Part shown: positions 31,972 through 36,862 of the stretch, one piece after another | How the letters are laid out: every line of letters starts with the position of its first letter | Numbering within the stretch: position 1 is the stretch's first letter | Assembly (NCBI GenBank): GCA_040882645.1 | Contig: JBBEAX010000026.1 | Coordinates: forward strand, 1 to 36,862 | Direction of reading: 5' to 3' | Length of the DNA stretch: 36,862 nucleotides | Source: JAUYIV01 sp040882645 | GTDB taxonomy: Bacteria; Actinomycetota; Acidimicrobiia; Spongiisociales; UBA11373 | The notes under the pieces: model-generated | What the model was told of the DNA's origin: nothing | The model's input: the letters and a program-made list of their open reading frames with translations, nothing else | Database searches by the model: none | Program-made: the position numbers and the translations under genes

Positions 31972-32116
31972 GGTCGCAGCCGACCGCTCCTGCTCCTGCC
32001 TTCCGCCTTCCGCCTTCCGCCTTCCGCAAGAGTCGATAAGCCTTGTATGAACGCCTCTCGCAGGTTCTGTCGTATCGCGAATCGCGTATTGCGAATCGCG
32101 CTCTTCGCCTATCGGC
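31972..32116 (-). repeat. Composite heptad repeat element filling a convergent gap
   Basis: It spans exactly from one stop codon to the opposing one. Read on the minus strand: GGCGAAGAGCGCGA, a CGCAATA/CGCGATT heptamer array (about 32076-32105), the ACAGAACC linker, TCGACTCTTGCGG, four AGGCGGA heptamers (about 32000-32028), then CAGGAG units. There is no gene here. Confidence 0.85.
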
Positions 32117-32338
32117 CTATTCGGGATCTATCGGCCGGCCATGGCGGCGCCGCTGCTCGAGATGCCAGCAGGCGCGATGCCAGTGGCGGCGAAGATCGGG
32201 CCAGTCCTCCGGGACCACCACCAGATGCCCCTCCCCTGGCTCGACGAAACCCTCACAGCCGGGGCATACGTAACGCTTCCGGGCCGCATACGGCTGCACG
32301 GGCGTGACGATCTCGGGTTCGAGTCCGCGGGAGCGCAT
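32117..32338 (-). CDS. Small Cys/His (putative zinc-binding) actinobacterial protein
   Basis: This 73-residue protein has a Cys-X2-Cys pair (YVCPGCEGFV), followed by GHLVVVPEDW and then HWHRACW, a Cys/His set that could hold one zinc in a ribbon or treble-clef-like fold. Small proteins of this type (CPGC...GHxVV...RRHWHxxCW) occur in many actinobacteria, sometimes labelled ATP/GTP-binding proteins without evidence. I chose the ATG at 32338; TACCGT lies 8 nt upstream, hinting at a leaderless or near-leaderless mRNA. The frame is open to 32395. It lies just downstream of yraN. Confidence 0.75.
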   Translation of the reverse strand: MRSRGLEPEIVTPVQPYAARKRYVCPGCEGFVEPGEGHLVVVPEDWPDLRRHWHRACWHLEQRRRHGRPIDPE

Positions 32339-32346
32339 TGCGTAAG

Positions 32347-32352
32347 ACGGTA
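32347..32352 (-). promoter_or_regulatory. -10-like element before the Cys/His protein gene
   Basis: TACCGT on the minus strand lies 8 nt before the ATG at 32338. The identical hexamer precedes lepB. Confidence 0.4.
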
Positions 32353-32401
32353 ATTGAGGCTTGGAATGTCGGAGGGGCTGACGGCCTACAGCCAACGGCC
32401 C

Positions 32402-32824
32402 CTATATCCCCCTCACCCACCGAATGGTTGCGCCGGTGGTGTCGAACATCACCGCGATCACATCGATCCGGGTCGGTCGCGGGTTGGCGTGATGGGCAGC
32501 CCGGCGGAGACGGTCGTGCTTCAGTTCGGTCATCTGGGTGAGCGGATCGACATTCACCCGGGTCTTGACCTCGACCGCAACCACTCGACCGTCGACACGC
32601 ACGAGCAGATCGATCTCACCGCGACCCGACCGGACATTCGAGGCGATCAGTCGGGCACCCCGGCGTCGCAGGAAGGCGAGGGCAATCGCCTCGCCGCGGG
32701 CCCCTAGGCCTCGTCGGCGTCGGGCGGCTGCAGCTCCGGATGCTCGAGTTCCTCGACGTTGACGTCGCGGAATGTCAGCACGCGGACGTTCTCGAGGAAC
32801 CGCGCCGGGCGGTACATGTCCCAC
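32402..32824 (-). CDS. yraN: YraN/UPF0102 endonuclease-like protein (start uncertain)
   Basis: The family core is clear: GLGARGEAIALAFLRRRGARLIASNVRSGRGEIDLLVRVDGRVVAVEVKTR, with the PD-(D/E)XK-type residues in GEIDLL and VEVKTR, then LTQMTELKHDRLRRAAHH. YraN is a Holliday-junction-resolvase-like protein of unclear role. Homology begins near 32700, right at the DUF2469 stop, but there is no ATG, GTG or TTG in frame there. The nearest standard start is the GTG at 32824, which would add about 40 unrelated residues and overlap DUF2469 by 121 bp. A non-standard start, a -1 frameshift from DUF2469 or a sequence error are alternatives. Confidence 0.8.
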   Translation of the reverse strand: MGHVPPGAVPRERPRADIPRRQRRGTRASGAAAARRRRGLGARGEAIALAFLRRRGARLIASNVRSGRGEIDLLVRVDGRVVAVEVKTRVNVDPLTQMTELKHDRLRRAAHHANPRPTRIDVIAVMFDTTGATIRWVRGI

Positions 32825-33021
32825 ACCCAGGCATCCTCGAGCCGAAGCTCGAAGTACACCGAACCGCCGGCCTCGCGGGTGTTGAGTTCGACCGCGTTCG
32901 CCAGGTAGAAGCGCCGCTCGGTCTCGATCACGAACTTGAACATCGGGAGTACGTCGCGGTACTCCCGATAGATCTGCAGCTCGACGTCCGATTCGTACCG
33001 CTCGAGGTCTTCTTCGCTCAT
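32704..33021 (-). CDS. DUF2469 family protein
   Basis: This 105-residue acidic protein is a close match to the actinobacterial DUF2469 family: SEEDLERYESDVELQIYREYRDV, ETERRFYLANAVELN, and the strongly conserved DAWVWDMYRPARFLENVRVLTFRDVNVEEL. Function is unknown. It is found next to yraN, comM and lepB/rnhB across actinobacteria. The ATG at 33021 has an AGGAG about 12 nt upstream. The presence of this family supports the phylum assignment. Confidence 0.93.
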   Translation of the reverse strand: MSEEDLERYESDVELQIYREYRDVLPMFKFVIETERRFYLANAVELNTREAGGSVYFELRLEDAWVWDMYRPARFLENVRVLTFRDVNVEELEHPELQPPDADEA

Positions 33022-33127
33022 GGTTGGCAGGGTCTCCTGAGGGTCCAGCGGGATCGCCGGAGCATGCCGCGGATGTTAACGCCGGCGCAATCGGAAGGGT
33101 TCGGAACATAGGTGCAATAGGTATCAG

Positions 33128-33282
33128 GTGCGGGTGACAAGGGAGAGTCGCCAGAGGCGGCCATCCGCCATCCGCCATCCGCCTTCCGCAAGATTCGACC
33201 AATCCCGAACGGAAGCGTTCGGCGGGTTCTGTCGAATTGCGTATTGCGCATTGCGAATTGCGGGGCCGAGCGAAGCGAGGCC
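33128..33282 (-). repeat. Composite heptad repeat element after lepB
   Basis: This is the clearest copy. Read on the minus strand from the lepB stop: the GGGCC hairpin (33263-33283); four CGCAATT-type heptamers (33233-33261); the ACAGAACC linker; a perfect 7-bp hairpin (CCGAACG and CGTTCGG, 33205-33222); TTGGTCGAATCTTGCGG; and four AGGCGGA/TGGCGGA heptamers (33160-33190). No gene is present; the space usually holding rnhB contains only this. Confidence 0.85.
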
Positions 33283-33283
33283 C
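33263..33283 (-). terminator. GGGCC/GGCCC hairpin at the lepB stop codon
   Basis: Arms GGGCC and GGCCC enclose GAGCGAAGCGA; the hairpin begins with the last base of the lepB TAG. It is identical to the hairpin at 17478-17498. No U-tract follows. Likely a 3'-end element; terminator activity is inference. Confidence 0.55.
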
Positions 33284-34005
33284 TACAGCCCTCCCCACCT
33301 ACTGGGGGGCCACACTCTCACAAACGCGCGGCCGATGATGTCGGAAACGGGGACCGGGCCGAAGCGGCGGCTGTCCTCGCTCTGGTTGCGGTTGTCGCCC
33401 ATCACGAAGACGAATCCGTCGGGGACCGTCAATGGGCCGAAGTCGCCCATTTGCACCCGGTCGTTCAAGTAGGGCTCGGCGATGGGCACCCCGTCGATCC
33501 GCACGGCGTTGCCCGAGATCTCGATCACCTGACCCTCGATGGCGATCACCCGCTTGATGAGGGCGGAGTCGGGTGTGGAGAGCCCGAGGGCCTCGCCGAT
33601 GTGGCGGATGACCGCCGCGACGAAGGACTCCCTGTCGTCGCCGGGATCGAGCGGTGACTCGAACACGATGATGTCGCCTTGCGAGGGTTCACCGAACCGA
33701 TACGAGAGCTTGTTGACCATCACCCGGTCCCCCTCGATGAGGGTCTCCCGCATCGAGGCCGATGGGATGTAGAACGCCTGAATCAGGAATGTCTTGATGA
33801 TCACGGCGACCACCAGGGCCACCACGATCAGAAAGGGGAGCTCCTTCCAGAACGACCGGACCGCATCGGAGCGCTCGCCTCGCCCCTGGGCTTCTAGCCG
33901 CAGCCTCTCCAATGCATCGGCATTCTCTTCGGGGGGAACGCCGAAGAAGTCATCCGGATCGTCATCGGAAGGCTCGCGCCGATCCGGCGGAAGGTCGGAA
34001 GTCAC
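33283..34005 (-). CDS. lepB: Signal peptidase I
   Basis: LepB cleaves signal peptides of exported proteins outside the membrane. The 240-residue product has an acidic cytoplasmic N-terminus (about 1-60), one membrane helix (FLIVVALVVAVIIKTFLIQAF) and the catalytic serine in IPSASMRETL. The general-base lysine is in LIKRVIAIEGQ, and box E reads GDNRNQSEDSRRFG. I chose the GTG at 34005: TACCGT lies exactly 6 nt upstream and the product then has a normal length. The frame is open to 34215, but that part is encoded by repeats. It would process the exported proteins in this window. Confidence 0.95.
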   Translation of the reverse strand: MTSDLPPDRREPSDDDPDDFFGVPPEENADALERLRLEAQGRGERSDAVRSFWKELPFLIVVALVVAVIIKTFLIQAFYIPSASMRETLIEGDRVMVNKLSYRFGEPSQGDIIVFESPLDPGDDRESFVAAVIRHIGEALGLSTPDSALIKRVIAIEGQVIEISGNAVRIDGVPIAEPYLNDRVQMGDFGPLTVPDGFVFVMGDNRNQSEDSRRFGPVPVSDIIGRAFVRVWPPSRWGGL

Positions 34006-34011
34006 GGCGAG

Positions 34012-34017
34012 ACGGTA
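34012..34017 (-). promoter_or_regulatory. -10 element of a leaderless lepB promoter
   Basis: TACCGT (minus strand) lies exactly 6 nt before the lepB GTG. A TTCTCG 17 nt further upstream resembles the weak -35 of the antitoxin promoter (TTCTCA). The upstream part overlaps GACTCTC heptamers of the repeat element. Confidence 0.55.
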
Positions 34018-34246
34018 GCGGGAGAGTCGAGAGTCGAGAATCAAGAGGAGCGAAAGGCGAAGGGCGAAAGGCGAAAGGCGCAACCGCGTTGGGCCGCACG
34101 CTGTCTCCGCTGCCCCCTCCGTCACCGCCGAAACGGCGGCGCCACCTCCCCCGCCGAGGACGGCGGAGGAGGACGCTCTTGCTGGAGACCGGCGGCTGGC
34201 CGGCCGGAGGCCCAAGGCGCCGGAGGCTGCCCGGAGACTGGAGGCT
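34018..34246 (+). repeat. Composite heptad and GC-hairpin repeats between rplS and lepB
   Basis: Read on the plus strand: GAGTCGA heptamers (34022-34042), four GCGAAAG-type heptamers (about 34051-34078), a degenerate copy of the GC-hairpin family (about 34105-34175, with CCCCCTCCGTC and CCACCTCCCCC), CTCTTGCTGGAGAC, and GGAGGCT/GGAGACT units ending at the rplS stop. No gene is present. Confidence 0.7.
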
Positions 34247-34597
34247 CTACGTGTCGCGCTTTTCCTTGATTCGGGTGGCCTTCTGGCCCACCCGGTCCCG
34301 CAGGTAGTAGAGCTTGGCGCGACGGACCTTGCCGCGACGCATCACCTCGATCGAGGAGATGATCGGGGCGTGGACCGGAAAGATCCGCTCCACCCCGATC
34401 CCGAACGAGATCTTGCGAACCGTGAACGACTCGCGCAGGCCGCCGCCGCTGCGGGCGATGACGTTGCCCTCGAACACCTGGACACGCTCCCGACCGCCCT
34501 CGACGACGCGAACGTTGACGCGAACGGTATCCCCCGGTCCGAAATCGGGAATGTTGTCGCGCTTGTAGGCGTCCTCGACCTGATCGAGCGTGTTCAT
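34247..34597 (-). CDS. rplS: Ribosomal protein L19
   Basis: This 116-residue L19 sits at the 30S-50S interface. It shows the family sequence: DFGPGDTVRVNVRVVEGGRERVQVFEGNVIA, GGLRESFTVRKISFGIGVERIFPVHAP and RRAKLYYLRDRVGQKATRIKE. An ATG with GGAGG 5 nt upstream fixes the start. It follows trmD by 42 bp, a space containing a CGGGCG/CGCCCG hairpin. The trmD-rplS pair is conserved across bacteria. Confidence 0.97.
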   Translation of the reverse strand: MNTLDQVEDAYKRDNIPDFGPGDTVRVNVRVVEGGRERVQVFEGNVIARSGGGLRESFTVRKISFGIGVERIFPVHAPIISSIEVMRRGKVRRAKLYYLRDRVGQKATRIKEKRDT

Positions 34598-34639
34598 CGG
34601 ATCCTCCGAGCAGCGGGCGAGCGCCCGAGGGGCCGGAGT

Positions 34640-35329
34640 CTATACGGTGTCGCCGTCCTCCTGGAAATCCGCCATCAAGTCGGGACGCCTTGTTCTGGTG
34701 CGCTCCACCCGTGCTTGGCGCCGCCACTCCTCGATTCGGGCGTGGTCGCCGGACAACAGGATCTCAGGGACCACCCAGCCGCGAAAGTCGGCGGGCCGGG
34801 TGTATTGGGGTTCCTCGAGCATTCCCCCCCGGAAGCTCTCACTGGCCGTGGATTCGGGGTTGCCGACGACTCCGGGGAGGAGTCGCGCGATGCCCTCGAT
34901 GACAGCGAGGGCCACGACCTCGCCTCCGGCCAGCACGAAATCCCCCAGCGATACCTGCTCGTCGACCAGATGCTCGGCGACACGTTCGTCGACGCCTTCG
35001 TAGCGCCCGCAGACGAGGGTGACCGCGTCCATCGTCGCCCACCGATCCAGCGCGGCCTGGTCGAGCGGGGTACCCGCCGGGCTGAAGAGCACCCGATGGG
35101 TGTCGGCGAGCGGGGTGAGGGCCGAGGCCATCGGCTCCACCATCATCACCATGCCGGGGCCTCCCCCAAAGGGGGCGTCGTCCACCTGACGATGCCTTCC
35201 CAGCCCGTGATCTCGCAGATCGACCACTTCCACCTCGAGCAGCCCCTCGGCGACGGCGCGACCGACGATGCTGACCTCGAGCGGGCTGTCGAAGAACTCG
35301 GGGAAGATGGTGACGACGGTCAACCGCAT
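34640..35329 (-). CDS. trmD: tRNA (guanine-N1)-methyltransferase
   Basis: TrmD methylates G37 next to the anticodon, preventing +1 frameshifts. The 229-residue SPOUT enzyme has TIFPEFFDSPL, DDAPFGGGPGMVMMVEP and the trefoil-knot region LVCGRYEGVDERV plus SLGDFVLAGGEVVALAVIEGIARLLPGVVGN. The ATG lies exactly 6 nt after TACCCT, so the mRNA may be leaderless. The rpsP-khpA-rimM genes normally upstream are absent here; instead a divergent membrane protein gene starts 51 bp away. Confidence 0.96.
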   Translation of the reverse strand: MRLTVVTIFPEFFDSPLEVSIVGRAVAEGLLEVEVVDLRDHGLGRHRQVDDAPFGGGPGMVMMVEPMASALTPLADTHRVLFSPAGTPLDQAALDRWATMDAVTLVCGRYEGVDERVAEHLVDEQVSLGDFVLAGGEVVALAVIEGIARLLPGVVGNPESTASESFRGGMLEEPQYTRPADFRGWVVPEILLSGDHARIEEWRRQARVERTRTRRPDLMADFQEDGDTV

Positions 35330-35335
35330 CGGGCC

Positions 35336-35374
35336 AGGGTATCGCCATGGCTCCGGGTCTCCGGTTGGTATCGT
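35336..35374. promoter_or_regulatory. Divergent leaderless promoters of trmD and the SH3 membrane protein gene
   Basis: TACCCT (35336-35341, minus strand) lies 6 nt before the trmD ATG. TATCGT (35369-35374, plus strand) lies 6 nt before the ATG at 35381. The spacer between the two start codons is 51 bp and no -35 consensus is seen. Confidence 0.6.
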
Positions 35375-35380
35375 CGGCTG

Positions 35381-36361
35381 ATGCGCCCCATCCGGCTGGT
35401 CCTCGCCCTCGGGCTGATTGCGGGCTGGACGATGGTGGGCGTCGGCCCCGCCGCGGCCGGCATCGGTGAGTGCGCCGCGACCTTCAACGGGATCGAAGCA
35501 GAGCGAATCGACTCGCTGTTCTCGCCGCTCGAACTGCGGGTCACCGACACGCTCATCTTCTCCGGCGTCGACCCCGGCGGCACCTCGGAGGCAATGGTGA
35601 AGGTCATCATCGGCCCCGTCGTCGTGGATTCGGGCTCGACTGCCTACTCGCCGCCGACAGAGGAATTCACCGCGTCGATCGACCTCGACGATGTGTCGCC
35701 CTATGCGGTCGGCCTCGTCCGGATCCGGGGCACGACCGACGGATGTGCCGCCGAAGCGTGGCTGCGCATCACCGGGCGATTTCCTCTCGCCACCCTCACT
35801 GGTGTCACCGCCGCGGGGCTCGCCATCGGTGGGATCACCGGGCAGTTGGGGGCCATCGCCTCGCGTCGGCGATGGTCACGGGCCGCGGCGGCGTTCGCCG
35901 GATTGGCCACCGGAACCGGCGCGGCCGTGCTCGGGCAACAGTTCGGCTGGCTCCAACTCTCCTATATCTCGGTGGCGATCATCGTCATCATCGCCTCGAC
36001 CCTCGGATTCTTGCTCGCAGGACTGTTGAGCCCAGCAAGGCGGCAACGGCGACGGGGCCGCGACGCCGAAGCCCATGACGACACCCCGGCGCCGACACCC
36101 GAGCACACCACCGAACGCGCCCCGGTGCGCTCGGCCGAAGTGCCACGACACGCTCCGGAGCCGATGCCGTCGGCGGCGCCCTACTGGTGTTACGTGCTGG
36201 CCGACATCGACGTTCTCGACCTCCGCGATCACACCCGGGTGGTCGGCCACCTCAAGCCGGGCAACTGGTACCTGGCGAAGCGCGAGGTCGGCCCCTGGCT
36301 CCACGTCGCCACCGGAGAAGACACGGAAGGATGGGTGGCGCGGACGTCGGTGCATCGGTAG
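35381..36361 (+). CDS. Membrane protein with extracytoplasmic domain and C-terminal SH3-like domain
   Basis: This 326-residue protein has a signal-peptide-like start (RLVLALGLIAGWTMVGVGPAAAG) and a beta-rich domain (about 27-133) with two cysteines (31 and 122) that could pair. Three hydrophobic helices follow (about 136-158, 167-187, 193-216), then an Arg-rich patch (RRQRRRGR), a Pro/Glu linker and a C-terminal SH3-like domain (about 268-326, YVLADIDVLDLRDHTRVVGHLKPGNWYLAKREVGPWLHV...GWV). Positive residues put the SH3 domain in the cytoplasm. The ATG at 35381 is 6 nt after TATCGT. No family is recognised; a stress sensor or envelope scaffold is conceivable. Confidence 0.75.
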   Translation: MRPIRLVLALGLIAGWTMVGVGPAAAGIGECAATFNGIEAERIDSLFSPLELRVTDTLIFSGVDPGGTSEAMVKVIIGPVVVDSGSTAYSPPTEEFTASIDLDDVSPYAVGLVRIRGTTDGCAAEAWLRITGRFPLATLTGVTAAGLAIGGITGQLGAIASRRRWSRAAAAFAGLATGTGAAVLGQQFGWLQLSYISVAIIVIIASTLGFLLAGLLSPARRQRRRGRDAEAHDDTPAPTPEHTTERAPVRSAEVPRHAPEPMPSAAPYWCYVLADIDVLDLRDHTRVVGHLKPGNWYLAKREVGPWLHVATGEDTEGWVARTSVHR

Positions 36362-36530
36362 GCGTCGCTGCGCTCGGCCGCAATTCGCAATACGCGATAC
36401 GCGATACGACAGAACGGGAAAATCGCGGCCCGTGTGGGCTTGGTCGATTCTTGCGGGGGGCGGGAGGCCTGCGGTATTTCTGGCTGGAGCCGGAGCTGGA
36501 GCGGGAGCCGTTGAATTCGCAAGGCTCAAC
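36362..36530 (+). repeat. Composite heptad repeat element after the SH3 protein gene
   Basis: It starts directly after the stop: CGTCGCTGCGCTCGGCCG, CGCAATT/CGCGATA heptamers (about 36380-36408), the ACAGAACG linker, a GCGGCC stretch, TTGGTCGATTCTTGCGG (36440-36456), GGGCGGGAGG, and GGAGCT/GGAGCC hexamers (about 36484-36510). The module order matches the copy after lepB. There is no gene here. Confidence 0.8.
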
Positions 36531-36559
36531 CCTCCCTTTAAAACGCCCGACATGAAGGA

Positions 36560-36862
36560 ATGGACTCCTGGAGTGGACGCTTCCGCCTTGTCGCCGCGCT
36601 CGCGGTCGCTCTCGGCGCTTGCGCCACCCCGGACGGCGGCATCTCGCCGAACAGTTCGGCGGCGCCGGCCGCGCCGGTCACCACGGTTGCGTTGAACGAG
36701 GACGCTGCGGTCGAGACCTTCCCGCTCCCCGACATCACCGTCCGCGCGGTCACCGGAGCCGATCTGTTGGCCATGCTCCCGCCGCCGGGAGCCGGCGGGA
36801 CCACCGAACTCATGTCGAACGCCGATCTCGTCGCCGGCTCGACCTTCGACTCGGACGACCAG
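36560..36862 (+). CDS. Putative lipoprotein, truncated by the window edge
   Basis: The ATG at 36560 opens a frame that runs to the window end (101 codons, no stop). It has a signal peptide (RFRLVAALAVALGA) and lipobox Cys21 (LGAC), then a Pro/Ala/Ser-rich linker and the start of a globular part (DITVRAVTGADLLAMLPPP). A stop codon in frame at 36539 and an AAGGA just before the ATG support this start, although that spacing is tight. The product should be lipidated and exposed outside the membrane. Family not recognised; the function-bearing part is probably off-window. Confidence 0.6.
   Translation, partial: MDSWSGRFRLVAALAVALGACATPDGGISPNSSAAPAAPVTTVALNEDAAVETFPLPDITVRAVTGADLLAMLPPPGAGGTTELMSNADLVAGSTFDSDDQ

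Noticed and set aside
32825..33298. Upstream extension of the yraN frame to 298 residues
   Set aside because: It runs through DUF2469 in another frame and through a repeat element, so it cannot be a real protein part.
34006..34215. Upstream extension of lepB by 70 residues
   Set aside because: Encoded by heptamer repeats, and it bypasses the -10 hexamer placed 6 nt before the GTG at 34005.

Overview
This 36.9-kb window is GC-rich DNA from the chromosome of an actinobacterium. Three things suggest this: the housekeeping gene order (trmD/rplS-lepB-DUF2469-yraN-comM-dprA-xerC-whiG-rpsB-tsf-pyrH-frr-cdsA-dxr-rseP-ispG-proS-rimP-nusA-infB-rbfA-truB-ribF-rpsO-pnp), the actinobacterial DUF2469 protein, and an ImuA'/ImuB SOS cassette under a GAAC-N4-GTTC LexA box. 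Frequent GTG starts fit as well. A deep-branching class such as Acidimicrobiia is possible, but I cannot prove it from sequence alone. The ten Ns at 17538-17547, just after a 19-nt poly-C run, show that this is a draft scaffold, probably a metagenome-assembled genome.

Layout, left to right. Positions 1-272 are repeat-filled. Positions 273-2328 carry imuB and imuA' (minus strand) behind a perfect palindromic SOS box. Positions 2481-3031 hold a ribbon-helix-helix antitoxin and a MazF/PemK-type toxin. A tiny lipoprotein follows (3176-3367). Positions 3686-15370 carry pnp, rpsO, an exported alpha/beta hydrolase, ribF, truB, nrnA, rbfA, ylxP, infB, nusA and rimP: RNA decay, ribosome maturation, flavin synthesis and transcription/translation factors. 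Positions 15509-26361 carry proS, ispG, rseP, dxr, cdsA, frr, pyrH, tsf and rpsB: isoprenoid precursors, phospholipid synthesis, membrane proteolysis and translation. Positions 26743-30987 carry a WhiG/FliA-type sigma factor, a Xer recombinase, DprA and ComM. Positions 31049-35329 carry an enoyl-CoA hydratase, a 36-residue membrane peptide, a Cys/His protein, yraN, DUF2469, lepB, rplS and trmD. The right edge has a membrane protein with an SH3-like tail and the start of a lipoprotein.

The genes within each block are tightly packed, often with GTGA or ATGA stop/start overlaps, so translational coupling is likely. Where spaces occur they are nearly all filled by an unusual composite repeat: arrays of different 7-nt units, hairpins and conserved linkers, usually starting within a few bases of a stop codon. 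A second GC-hairpin repeat family is mixed in. These elements are the most interesting signal in the window. The next are a set of leaderless promoters, with a -10-like hexamer exactly 6-8 nt before the start codon of at least eight genes, and a CdsA enzyme with a disordered acidic N-terminal extension of about 630 residues. No tRNA, rRNA, CRISPR array or insertion sequence was recognised.
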